This document shows positions 45,111-58,449 of a DNA stretch of 64,000 nucleotides, piece after piece (the first letter of the stretch is position 1; each line of letters opens with the position of its first letter). The notes under the pieces were generated by a model. That model saw nothing but the letters and a program-made list of their open reading frames with translations, was not told the origin of the DNA and did not search any database. The translations under genes and the position numbers were made by a program. Source of the DNA: Gelatoporia subvermispora B (taxonomy: Eukaryota; Basidiomycota; Agaricomycetes; Polyporales; Gelatoporiaceae). Location of the stretch: NCBI GenBank assembly GCA_000320605.2, contig KB445814.1:310001-374000 (forward strand), written 5' to 3'.

Positions 45111-48100
45111 GCCGTCCCCTGCAGGACCCGCGTGAGCATAATATGTTACTTTCGACTCTCTACTCTCGTCTGCTGTAATAGTCTATATGCAAGTTACACA
45201 ATTGCAACTTTGGTCTACCATCTGGTGAATCACATTTTCAAACCACTCAAACTAATACTCCAAAACACAACTCTCAATAGCCTATAGGCATCGACCAATG
45301 AAAAAACAGGCCCCACTGGGTGCTCAGCTAGCAGGGCTGCAATTGTGTAGACTAAAACTCTCATCACAAACACTCACTTGAGCTCCCAGAAGATTAGAAA
45401 GGCTAAAGAACATATGTATGCCTTTCTTGAGCTGAAATCTAGAATTTACCATATATCAAATAAAAAGTAAACTTCAACTCAGTCTCTTGTTCATGTAAAA
45501 GACTATGCTAGGTATTGCTTGGTATGCAATCAATGTTAGTTTTACAAGCTTGGCTGTGTCAGCTGCACAGATCTGGATATGCGATGTAGTTACTATAAGA
45601 CCTCAGACAGAATGAAAAGTCTGCATATTACTAAGTATCTAGATATGGAAAAGTTTGTATATTACTAAGTTAGTTGCTATTAGACCAGTGCACCAGTCAG
45701 TTATATGTATTGTATGGTAAATAGCCTGTTTACTCACCCTTAGGCAGTATTGCGGATAAAATGGAAAGTCTAAGGGCCACTATGCTATGTTGGACAAACA
45801 AAATAAATATGAGATTACCTAAAGTACTAAAGGCAACATTGTCGCCCCTTCCAGGTACTTGATAATATAGTTATTTCTGCACAACTAAGATATTAAGCAT
45901 AACATTGTTACTCCACTAATAGCTTATGAGCCTCAAAGTGACAGAACGAGAAAATGACCATAATGGCCTATATAGCATACCTTAATGAACAGCTGATAAT
46001 GCTAATTGGCCAGTTTTCAAGATATGACTCACATGGGCCCTTGATATGAGAGAATTGCTAGGCCACCTCACAGTGAGGAACCCTAAACCAAAAGATTATC
46101 TCACCAACTGGCTTGCCAGCAGGGCATTTACTCTATCTCTCCAAGATAATAAAGCAGCAATTGCCACTATTACAAATGGGAAAAAGCTCCAGATTAGCAT
46201 GGAAGACAAGAAGCTTTACAAAAAGTTTATTGAGGTTTACTAACTCTGGCACAAGGGCAAAGCAAAAGCTTGTGATCTTTTAGTGTGTCTTGTCCTAGAC
46301 ATAGTTTTGCATCACATGGAGCAAATAGTAATATAGTTGGCAGCATATAAGTGTGAATCTATAGGAAAGTCAAATACAAGACCCCATTGGTTTAATCCAA
46401 GATCTTAAAATACTTTCAGACTCTCTGCTGTGCCATGGCCAGAAAGCATTATTTGGACATGTGCAATCTTGTGTTGTGTCAATTCTTGTCCTCAAAGTCT
46501 CCCATTCTTCCTGACTGTGCTGGCATGCTTGCCCTTGTAAAATTGCACAAAATAGAAGTTCTTAGTATGGGATGAATCCGGAATCAGGCCATCTACTAAA
46601 AGTATGCAAATTTGCAAAAGAGCTCCCAGAGAATGGTGCAGGCACTACTTTGAGCTTAGCTTGTGCCATGCATCAGGCAGACAGCAATGCCTACTACAAG
46701 GTCCCAAGTCGCAGGCCATGTATTCTTGCCTCTTCAAAGGCTCACCAGGCTAACTTATGGAAATTATGAATCCAGTCAGAAATGTGGAAGGATAGTAGAA
46801 TATTACACCTGCTTGGCGAGGGCCAGCTGTACCAAAACAGAACCTTGAAGTGAAGACCTCTCGCTTTTACCCATGTCACCTTACACAACCAGTGAAGGTG
46901 TAGCCGTAAAGTTTTCCAGTACCAGATATTGATTTAAGCAGAAGATACCTTCTACTGAGCTGTCCACCAAAAGCGATCCAAGGTATAGCATGAGCTCCAT
47001 TGATAAGCGGGGTTTTATTTTACCTTATCAACCACTATGTTAACCTGTCATTATGTAAGCTAGTTTTTCCTCAGCTCTGTTGCTGCATTTGTCTTTCATT
47101 GCTAGTAGTTAGTGTGCTCATTCACTTGCAATGTCCGACTGGTCCTCACCACAAGACATTTTAATTAATGAGAGTGAGTCCCAGTGGCTCTGAATGTCAG
47201 TCTCATATGCTCATAAATCAGCCTCACCGAAATATCCATATAAAACTACTTCATTTGCTTGCAGGATGGTCCATGTATGTGCTGATGAGCGATGTAACAC
47301 CCGGCTGACTCTCAGTAAACTTACTGAATAGCTAGAAGGTTATGTTGTCACTAGACTTCGAGTGATTGTTTATCAGGGGAAAGAGAAAATTCAGATGGCT
47401 ACTGGTGAGTGCTTTTAGAACTGTTTTACTAGCTTAGGCGCAGTCTAACACTGCACCATTTGAATACAATGTCTAGGTGTTCTATTTCACCAGATGATAA
47501 TGCCTTCTTTTTGGTCTCATTGACATGCCAGTGTGTGCACTAGTGCTGATAGCTTTAGTCCTGACCTAGTGATGATAGTTTAATTACTGTCGATTTCATA
47601 ATATTTGTGCTATCAGTATACATAACCTCTAAGACATTACCCACTGACAAGCAAACTGTAGGAAAATCAATCGCCAGATCTTATAGACTTCCAACCAGGT
47701 GTGTATTTGAATACCTTTACTAGCTTTACAATTGATATTCTGATCTGCTTTGTGATAGTTCATGTGTAATGCAGCTATTGGGTTTGCAAGCATTAATCTA
47801 GCCTTACGTACAATGGCAATGTAGTACTATTTGATATAGATCGTACTCCCGCTAGTACTCTTCATTCTTGGTCATTAGGCACTTATTCTGTATGATGTTC
47901 TTCTCTATGCACAGCGGGCACCAGGTCTCGGCTGTCAAATTGTACAAACAAATAACATAATACTAGCAGCAAATTTCATTTGTTCAATGGGCCTTGATGC
48001 CATCATCTTTACTCTGACCACCTGGAAGCCGGTGAACAAGCATTCTGAGGCTAGCTCACAATTGGCCAATATGCTTCTCAATGACAGGCTTATATATTTT

Positions 48101-51100
48101 CTGAGTGCATGAGTGTCTAAATTGCAGACCACAATGATCACATTAATGGTTCACCGAGCAGAGTTGGTGTTAATTTGACTGTGACAGTGTTCATATTGCT
48201 TAACCACAACCCCATATTAAGTGTCATTCTCAATGTGCTGGCTGTGATTGCATCAATAGTATGTTAATCAGGTTTAGCATTTGATAGCTCCTTGAAATGT
48301 CTAAGACTCAAAATGGTCCTAGATTGTCGCATCTCGTGCAGTGCGGCAGCTTAAGCAATTTATACCGGATGAGCAAGCTACTGGGTACATTCACAGTTGC
48401 ATATGGTCTCCATAATGCAGTTGTTGATATCGTTAACCATAGCAAAGTTGAGACAGCTAGTAGTTCATGTGGGAACTAGTAAGCCCTTGCTACCCTGATT
48501 GTTAGTCACTTTCACTTGTCCTCAGACTGAACCATCATCTTCCTCCAGAATCTGTGCTTATCATTGAACTTTCGTTTGGTCATGTAGAACATACTTTATA
48601 AGATCCAAAATTGAATGGTAAATAGGGCATTAAACATAACACGCATTTTTCGCAAATTTCTCTAACTGCACATATAGTGGACTGAGTGAAGGAAAGCACT
48701 AGCGTGCTCCCTGCTTGACTTGGGGCATGTACAACATGAGGGTGGAGCTACAATCAATGTCAAGAAAGGGCTCGCAAGCTGATTCCAAATTGGCACGATG
48801 AATGGTCCAGAAATTGATGAAGTGAAATTGGACACAGCAGGGGCTCTGATCAGCCTTGAGTATGAGTAGGTTAATGCAGGTGCATAACACCTAAATGTAT
48901 GCCTTTAGTTCACACACTGCATGTACAGAGATTACGATAGCATAGGCTTATATAACATACTGTTAGTGAGCAGAACAAGGTAGAATGCCGGATGGAAGTT
49001 GTCCTTGGAGTAGCTAATACACTTTGTGTGACTCATGATCAAGGCAAAGGGAGCATTTTCAGATAGCGTTAGCGTTGAACAGATCAGCAAGAAAATGTTG
49101 AGCACCCACATACCAATTGCTCTTGGTAAAGATTGTGACATTGACACCATGATTAGTGCACCAATAGCGATGCACTGGGATTGGCCCGATAGGTTGCAGG
49201 CTGCTGTGCACTGGCATCATGGGCGAGACATTCACCAAATTGTACTTGCTCTTGATGAACCCCTGTCCTGTGTTTGCTCTGTGCTCAAGTACTTAGCTTT
49301 CCCAAAAGTTCTACAAGGTCTCTGTTGACAGTGTGGGAAGTTGATGTTTGACAGTTTAGAAAGTTAGAACTTTGACAGCTCGGAACATTCTTTGCTTATG
49401 CCATGAGGCTCAGGAAGTGCTTCGAAAAGCTTCTTAACTACTCAAACAAAGTCAAATATTGTCACTCTGAAGTTGATAATCTAAAATATTACGAATTCGG
49501 ACTCAACATTTACATATGTTTTGCGGGTGACATGTTATTTACATCAATAGCTACACAGGGAAGACATGGGTCAAACTATGCTCAGGTTAGTTGTGCTTAT
49601 GTAAGGGTGATATAGGCAGGAAAGTAGGCAGACCAGACTTGTAATGGTTTGTCTCTGTCCTTAGGTATAAAGGTGACAATAACCTGATGCTGATGCAGTA
49701 TTTGAATATGCTGTAACAGTACAAATTTAGTGACATACATCAATGGTCTGTATACCTGTGATAGCCCCATGAAGAGATGTTCTGTTTGAAGTAAATTATT
49801 TCCATTCTTATCTATGTTTCGCTGGTCAGGACATTGTAGAGTTAGCAGGTCATCATCTTACTGTGAAGTTAGCCATATTTGATGGTATCGGTGCTATACT
49901 CCTGAGTGCAGATGTTCTGGTAGTACTGCATTTTACTCGAAATATGCTGGTAATATCGTGCCTCTATTGACCTGTATGCCAGTTCCACAAAGGAGAAAAG
50001 AGATTTAGCATCTTTGGCAACTTGCTACACACACCAGCTGGGAGTACGGCACACGGATATTGCCTTGAGGTTCTGGGTTGCCACATAATGTGAGATATCT
50101 ACATATGGAGTCCTGGGTATCACAGAGATACTCTAATGCCTCGTATTTCTGTTTGGTAACGTCCTGGCCAAAAGTCTTCCCACTGTACCTGCTAGCACCT
50201 GGACCAAGGGTTCCTCCTGGGGCTGGGGCTTTTTCAAAGAAATAACCTCCTCTGTGATGAGCTCATCAAACCATGCATTATAACCTGCTATATCTGCTTT
50301 AGCAAGACTGACCCAGGTCTCGCACTGGTCAACACTAATGCAGCTTTCCATAATTGAGTTAGTATAGTTCTATGTAAAAGTGTCACAGAAGCAATACAGA
50401 AGTGTAAACCTATATTCCCATTCACTTCAGTGATTCTCGCAAAATATGGCAATTCTAGACAAGTTGAGACTTGCATTTTCTTATAGAGCACGTGGGTTGG
50501 GTATATTACTGTGAGTTAAGCAGAGGAGATTTGCGTAGTTGCAGTCTATCAAATTGTGCACAGGGCCACAGTAATGTAATGGTCTACATCAATATTCAGG
50601 CTCTGAAACTGTAGATTTAATTGCCCTTAATTTATACCTCAGGATTGATTTTGATCCTAGATCACATTTTTTCACTGCTGATTTTACCCGTGTGTTTACC
50701 CTTACCTTATAGCATTCTAATCTATGCCGCTGAATTCTGATCAATGCTCATATTGTACAATTACCCCGCTGAACACATAAAAGGCATGAGAATATACAGT
50801 GGTAGGCTAGTAGGCAACCTGTGTGTAACAGGACCTATCTTTGCACCTGCCAACAAGTTCTTTGTTAATAAGCCTTTGTACTGGTTAATACCAAGGCACT
50901 GAAGATATTTTTCAACATGCTGAGATAAACTTTGATATCATTCAAGTTAATAAAGTATCAAATTGGGCAAGTACATGTGATGTCTCCGGTTTACTCTAGA
51001 CAGGTGCTACAGATATTAACAAACTTTCCTCAATATTTTGCATATGTTAATTGGTTGGGTAATAAATGTCATGATTCCTCAGGTGTTTTGTCAAGAATGT

Positions 51101-53850
51101 AGAGGTGTTAAACTCTGGGACTCATATGATTCCCCAGTCTAGAGTGATCCAGAGCTATACTTAGTCTAGAGCCAGTCCAGACCTGTTGATCCTCTATCAG
51201 TGCCTTATCACTCATCATCACTTATAACTACTGATTATCAGTGGTGTGACTCACTCTCTTATATGCATGAGCCAGAGCAATATCAGAATGAGTCAGTATG
51301 ACTCTGTATGACTCAGGCTGACTGGTGAACTTGGTAAGACACTGTAGGTGTCACATGGTCATTGTAGATAGGTTTCCGTGATATATATAAGCAGCCTAGG
51401 TCTGAGCTGAGTTTCCCAGTGACTCACCTCAGACTCTAATCAACCAGCACTTTCAGTGTTAGCAATGTACAGTGATTTATCTCAGACTTGTTTGTGTGAA
51501 GTTGTAGCTAAAGCCTTTGTGTACCAGGACACTCCCTTGCCTGGTTGTAACAATATGCTCTGTGGGTACTATGCCAAAATTAATCCTGCTTGCCTGATTA
51601 CCATGACAAATGCATGAAACCCTAAGCAAGGATGCAAAACCAAAGCTCTCTATTAAGCTGGATATGGAAGCCAGTGCATCGGTTTGCACAGCAGGCAAGG
51701 CCAACAAATCTCCAAGCAGCTCTTCAAAGACCTCAAATCCATACAGTACTATGCTTGTAACACAAGTAATCTACACATCAGCAAAGCCAAAGAAAATTAT
51801 CTGAACTTTTGACACGTATAACAGGAGTATAGAGGCCAAGGTGTTTGGGCTGGGAAAAAGTGCCTGTGGGTCATGCATCAGCATCACACCTGGTATGGAC
51901 TGTGTTGCAGGGCCAACAACGCGCATTTCTGCTCATTACATAGCAGCAGGAGCTAAAACCGACCAGGCAGCAAATACAACTTGCAGATTTCCTATATGTA
52001 CTTCCTCAAATACCGCAGTCAAAGTGTGTCAGCATTGGTTTTAGAGCCAGCAGCCCCAGTCATAGGTAGTACATGGACAGAAACATCTTAGCCCTAAGCA
52101 GCTAACATGTATAGCAGAGGTGTTGGATGCCTCCAGTGAGAAAGTTTGAATGCAGTCCACCAGTCTGCAAGGTTATGATCACTGCCCAACACAATACAAA
52201 CACATCACCCCTCATTAGCCTGTGCACACACCAGTTGAAATGAGGGCTTTGTCTTTAGAGCTGCAGAGTCGCAGAATAAGAAGGGGGCCAAATCTAAAGC
52301 TGTCAGAGATGCAAGGCGAGCAATGGAGGCCGTAGAGGCTGTTAAAGTAGGAACTAACACTATCTGCGCTTAAATCTGAATCCCAGAGGCCGGGATTGAG
52401 TTGTGCATGCTCTGCCTAGAATATGGGAATTAGCGGACAAGATGACACAATAGGCAAAGTGACATACTAAGCAGGGCGGACAAATGGCCATAATAGCCAA
52501 GGAACCTATGCCCACACCTTCCAATACCCAGATAACTAGATACTGGCAGTAGGAACAAGGAAATTGGCAAATACCAGCTCTACCACATAGTTGTTATAAT
52601 TGTATCTGTGAAAGAATGTAGAACAGGACCAGCCACCAACCATAACCCATTCACAAGAATGAACGGTTAATACCCGGTTTATCCAGACATCCCTATTTGT
52701 GTATCACAGATCCAGATATGCAGTGGTAGAGTTCACTTGGGGCAATGTATAATATAGATTGGAGAAGTGGGTATATATAGGATGTAGCCAGATAGAAGTT
52801 CAAGATGATAATGCAAACCAATCTGGTCATGCAAGTTGTTCAAGTCAGGAGTTGCACAGAAATAGTGCTAATCGGCATTCATATAGTCCAGAGCAACTGG
52901 AAGAGATGGAATAGATAGGAGAGTGATATAAGTAAAAAGCATTGTTAGGAAAATAGGCAATTAAAAAGAAGGGTGGGAACAAGGGTTGCACAAATTATGA
53001 TGTGGACCACCAAGACAAACTGCAACAATGATCAGAAAGCAGACCTGGACATGAAGAGCCATCAAATTCTCACTATCAAAGGTTTGGGTTCAGAAACCAT
53101 AATACCAGGCTTAGTCACTACCAGTGTGAGAAAAAATCCAGAAAGTTCCCAGGTGCACAGTCATTGTGAGAAAGTCTAAACTTATAATAAACTAGCATGC
53201 TGATCCATAGAAAATCCTAGGAATCATACACACATTTGAGCGCAAGCTGAGCAGGCCAGAATCATGGGTATAGAGATGGCGACAAGTGCAGGAGAAGGGC
53301 AGGAAGGACAAGGTGCAGTGAGAGGCACGACATTGAGTAAATGGTACTGGGAGTAACATTGTAACATCTTCAGCATATACTCAGTCCATAGTTTCATTTA
53401 GAGCAAGCAATAAACACTACTGGTAATTGCACGCCAAAATGAGAACACAATAGATAACCAAACCAAGAGGTCTCTTTTGTTATCTCAAAATGGCAAACAA
53501 TGAGCCAAAGCAAGATGGTAAATATAAAAGGCCATTCCTGCCCAATAATAGGAATTAAGACCCTCCCATACAAGAGAAAAATAAATTTCTGGCCCATTTA
53601 GAGTCAGAATTGGATAAGGAAATCCTATTACACACCCAATTTAGGTACAGACCCCTCATTGTAGTACTAATTTAGTAACACCTACTTTCTTTTGTTGTCC
53701 CATTACAGTACACATTTTTATTTTTATTATACCCTCTTTGTTCACCTGATTTGTGTGCCTTTCCCATGAGCTTTTGCCGATATGAAGGGCTCAGAAAGTT
53801 GGGAAAAGAAAACTGAACAACAGCAACAGAAGCACTATGAATTAGAACAA
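45111..53850. other. AT-rich region without recognisable genes
   Basis: Nearly 9 kb of AT-rich DNA. Frames are short (60-97 codons), scattered on both strands and carry no motif I can name. Examples: 46046-46243, 49035-49328 and 51610-51804 on plus, and 50351-50133 on minus. Composition and dense stop codons fit old, mutated transposon sequence, but no family was identified. No tRNA or repeat array was noticed. Confidence 0.5.
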
Positions 53851-54198
53851 ACATAGTATTTGAACTAGGTAAACTCTAAAAGTTTACCATCTTACATCTA
53901 TAGCTTACATAGTGACTAACATGGGTCACTTTTGTAAGAACACTTCTAGTTTATTGTAACTAGACAATATTGCTCTTGGACTAGCTATCACGACGATAGT
54001 AGTTCATACTCGGAATCTATTATATCTTTAACTCGCCCTCCACTGTGTATTAACTTACACAGTTTTGTGATCTAGAAGTTGTAGCAGGTTGTATATCTGT
54101 CTATAACTTATCTCTGGCATTAGCTCGTTACTACAAGAACAACTGTGTAAGCTATCTGGTCTAACAACTGACCTAATCCGCGCAGGTAGCTGATTAGG

Positions 54199-56790
54199 TT
54201 GATTATAAGTTTTAACTTATATCAATCAACAGTTACACTCATCAAAGTGGAGCCCACCACGAGGGGTAGTAATATAAGCTCTACAGTTTATTACTATCTT
54301 ATTATTGTACTCATTTACATCTCTTATCAAGTAGTTGCTGCTGGGAAGGACTTAAAAAGTGGAACATGCCACCCAGGAATCCTTCCCAACTACCAGATCA
54401 TCACCAGAAGTGTAGGATCTGTCACTTTATCTCTCCCAAGTTCCCTGTTAGTTTCCGACTTATTCAGTCCCAGTGCCTTGGCCCATAGTTGCCAGTTACC
54501 CAGTCCTGCAGTTGTCTTGAGCCCAGACAACTCACAAACTGGTAATATCCCTGTTCCAATACCTGCAGTAGCTAGTATACCCAGTTGTGTGCCCACCATA
54601 TTATTGCCATGCTTACTTGTATCACAAGTAACTGCACCCGTTATGTTAACCAGGTCAGTATTGGATTTATTACCTCGGAACTCTCGTCATGTCCCTGAAA
54701 CCTTTAAAGGGCAGTTGCACTATGTCAAAAAATTCTTAGAGGAGTATAATTGTTTATTACAATATAACAATGTAACTGCCGATCAGAAGAAATATGTAAA
54801 CTTAAAACAATATTGTAGTCACTCCATTAAGGAGATTTTGGAAAATTTGTCCTCATGCCAGAGTAACAACTATGACAATCTGAAAGCCACGCTGTTAGAA
54901 ATATTTGATTCCAAAACGAAAAACTTGAAATATCAGCAACGGGATCTTAAAGACTTTTGCTGCATGGCGTGCCACTTCACGCTCAAATCATTAGAAGACA
55001 TAAGAGCCTATCATGAAAATTTTATTAAGATTGCTGGATAGCTTAAGCGCAAGAGCAAGGTCAACGATAGCAATATGAACGAGGCATTTTGGGAAGGATT
55101 ACCAAAGGCCTTATGATCACATATAGAATCCCGTATCCTAATCACCCATGCCTCTCACAGTTTGAAGGACCCCTTTACAATTGAGCAAATAAATGCTGCA
55201 TTCAAAACAATATTTCACTGTGACCGGTTTGACACAGAATTATCTGATTCAGATAGTTCTAACGATGATGAGAAAGCAAGTGATGCTTCTAGCTCTAATT
55301 TGGATTCAGAATTATCAGACTTGTCTAGTTCAGATGATGAAGAAAATTGCCCTACAACAAAGAAAAAGAAGCCTGTAAAGAAGTCAAGTAGTTTGCCCAA
55401 GGCTAGACCCGAGATATTTCGGAAATCAGTCAGATGCAAGACCGTGCGCCAAAGATTACAAGCACTAGAAGAAGAAGGTGAACGAGCACAAAGCCAAGAT
55501 GAGGTTGAAGGAATCATGAAGTGACTACAAAACATATCACTTGATAATCCAAATTACACCACATTATACTTTTGGGAATACAAATTAGATAAAGACATAA
55601 TATTTGTTATTAAACCACCAGGCCATAGTAGTGAACTACCTACACCACAGCTAGTTAACTATAATAGCTATTCCTCCCTTAGGTCAGAAAGCTGTGAGAC
55701 AGGATGTTATAGTTATGGCAGTCTAGGACATGCTATGTATGATTTCCCGCAAGTCATAGAATTACTTGCCAAAGAAATAATTAAGCGAGATAAAGAAGGT
55801 AAACTTGTCATAAGTGACGGAACACAAATTATGTGTAACTGGAATAAAACATTCATTATTGCACTTAACAAGCTTCAAGCAATGCAAGCCCATTTTGTAA
55901 TGTTGGCAATTGATTTATATTATAATAGCAACTCGGAAGAAGAAGAGTTAGTTATAATGCTCACTGAACATAGTTAGAAGTTAACAAAGGAAACCCGCAA
56001 GCTTCAATTTAAAGGTGTTTTTCTACCACCCAAACACAAATGGGTGCACAAGTTAGATAGTCAGTTGGCACCTCCACCGAAATGGTCTAAGGTATCTGAC
56101 TTACCACCACATACACCAGTCAACACTTACCCACAACAAACATCTAATCCTTAGGATGATAATGCAATCATACAAGACGCAACTACACAACCCAAGACCA
56201 AGCGCGCACCAGCTAAGACTTAAGCACCGGGCAGTCCCGCCACACCAACTCTGCCCATGCTAAAAGGTGTATCACTGCCAAAGTCCATGTTAGCACAACA
56301 AATGTTGCCATATCAAGTCCTTGAAAAAGTCTTTAATGCACCAGTTACAATCTCAGTAGGTGAAATGTTGGGAACATCACGAGAAGTATCTAGTCAAATG
56401 CAATGTGCACTAGACATGCAAAATGGCCCACCACTGCAATTGTTGTCCCTACCATTGTCACTATGGACCAGACAGGTCTATTTCACCTATAGGCAGAGTG
56501 TGATGGGAGACCTAGCAATGCTATAGTTGACACCCAGTTAATGATTAACATATTTTATAAGCAAACATGGCAAGATATGGCCAAACAGCCCAAGGATAAC
56601 ACAACAACTATAATAAAAGATGCAAATGGAGGAAATGGAAAGCTACTCAGCAAAGTCAAGTTTGTCCCACTTACCTGCAGAGGTGCAGAAACCTGGGCAG
56701 GCTTACATATAGCAGATCATGTCTCATTTGATTTATTACTTGGATGGCCATGGCAGCACAGAAATCTAATTTCAATTGATAAATAAGATG
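54199..56790 (+). mobile_element. Gypsy-type gag-protease remnant
   Basis: Three adjoining frames form a Gag and part of a protease of a Ty3/Gypsy-like element. Gag block (54660-55130): VPETFKGQLHYVKKFLEEYN, KKYVNLKQYCSHSIKEILEN, LKATLLEIFDSKTKNLKYQQ, RDLKDFC, then after a stop LKRKSKVNDSNMNEAFWEGL. A Ser/Asp/Glu-rich linker (55230-55420) precedes further Gag-like sequence. The segment ending DHVSFDLLLGWPWQHRNLIS (56718-56777) resembles the end of a retroviral-type aspartic protease domain. No reverse transcriptase or integrase follows. Stops at 55039, 55522, 55975 and 56524. Confidence 0.65.
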
Positions 56791-57574
56791 ATAGTACCTA
56801 TTTAATATTTAATAATCCCTTTACTAACAAACCCCATCTAGAGCTTAGAGTCAACTCTAGACAAATGCCAGCCTATAGGCCAGAGAGACAAGTTCACAAA
56901 ATTATAGAACAAGAGATACCAGAAATCTAGGAAGTTGAGCCTGAGCCCCAGGTTAAGCCCGAGATTAAACAGGAAGATTGGGACCAAAATTTACCCCAGG
57001 CAGAATTTCCCAAAGAACTGATCCATTCAAGAACAAAACAGGACAGCAATTTCAGATTCAACCTTTCTGATAATCTCCTACAATCTATCATATATGTATT
57101 TATATTGGGCAACCAGTCTGAATTGGATCACCTGGACCCTGTATGGCTGATTGCCTACTACGCCCAGCCAGCAATACTGGCCATATTCCTTCCTGGTTCA
57201 GGTCTATATAAACTCGCAAACTATCATCATATGCGCACTTCAAATTTGACTGTGAATAGCTTGGCCATTGCACTTCAACAGCATGTTTGTGACCCCTTTT
57301 GTTTGCCCTGTTATTCTGTGTTTGAGAAGATACCATATGTAAATGTTGATTTGCCTGTTTCTAATCTCAATGGCTGCAAAGATGTTACTAGTATGTCATT
57401 TTCACCACAGCTACTACACCCTTCAGCTATGGCTGATATTGTTTGTGATTTTACTCTTGGCATACATTCTGAAGAAATACAGAAGTCCGTTTGTGCAGTG
57501 TGTGCAAGGCTGGTGTCAAAAACTAAAATCAGTATAATGGATATATCCAGTGTTCCTCATCTATCGATACTGTG
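56791..57574 (+). other. Downstream part of the Gypsy remnant, unassigned
   Basis: A linker rich in Glu and Pro (EPEPQVKPEIKQEDWDQN, about 56940) is followed by a 221-codon frame from 57105. The frame reads GNQSELDHLDPVWLIAYYAQ and on through the left edge of the LTR-like repeat. I recognise no polymerase motif. It may be a captured or family-specific 3' reading frame, or chance. Confidence 0.4.
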
Positions 57575-58165
57575 TGTTATGACTTTTTCGTTTTCTCGTT
57601 CGCCATGCTCACCACGTGACGATCCCAGTCACTCGATCTGGTTCTCGGTCCTGAACAGACCCGGAAGGTGGCAGATCATCGGATCACCCTTCCCGCATAC
57701 CCTGACACCGCCACCGGTGGCGGTCGCTTTTTGGCTTCCTTTCCCAATCCACGGCTTCCCGCTTCTCTGATCCCCAATTCCCTTCTCGGATTTCGCCTTC
57801 CCGTCGCACTTACTCCCGCTCCGTAAGCGCCGACGTCTTGTGTTTCAACAACGGTCATTGGTAGACTAGTAGACCGCTGACCGATTGCAACATACCTCTG
57901 ACAGATGGTACGATACTACGCACAAGCAGTGTGACAAATAGTTGTCCGACAATCGTACAATACAACTCAGAAAACGACTCGCACAGGTAGTATAAAAGCA
58001 CGGTCACTGTAGCTACATTCCTTAGTCTTTTGCTCTTGTGTACCTCACCCTGAGTAATACGAAGAGTTCTTCATTGGCTAATGTTTTGTCATGCATTACA
58101 ACGCTGGTTTCAAAGCTTAGAGCAGCCCTCTAAGACCCCTTTGACAAGTCTAGTAAAAGCGACCA
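57575..58165 (+). repeat. LTR-like repeat, copy 2
   Basis: Second copy of the repeat at 42149-42725, same orientation. Begins TGTTATGACTTTTTCG; a TATAAAA lies near 57990. The presumed LTR end is near 58103, followed directly by TGGTTTCAAAGCT, close to the TGGTATCAGAGC-type primer-binding site of many plant and fungal LTR elements. Both copies lose similarity at about the same base (near 58165 and 42725), so the repeated unit may be longer than one LTR. Confidence 0.6.
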
Positions 58166-58449
58166 AAAGTTGCTCCAGGCACTTTCGTAACACTGTGCAG
58201 AGCCAAAAACATTGCCGCAAAGCACTCTCACTGCAAGCCAAATGGGGTGTCAGAACAGATTAATGGCCCATTATTGTGTGCAGCAGGAATGTCTATTTTA
58301 GAAGGTTCATAACACTTGCAGTGTTATGCTTCATGTTTGTTCTTGCTAAAATGGCAAAGAATGCCTGTTAAATGTTGGCGAATGGACTCTGAATCGGTGA
58401 TGTTCCTCCAGAACTTAGTGGTCTAAATTTTGTGAAAAAGCTGGTCATT

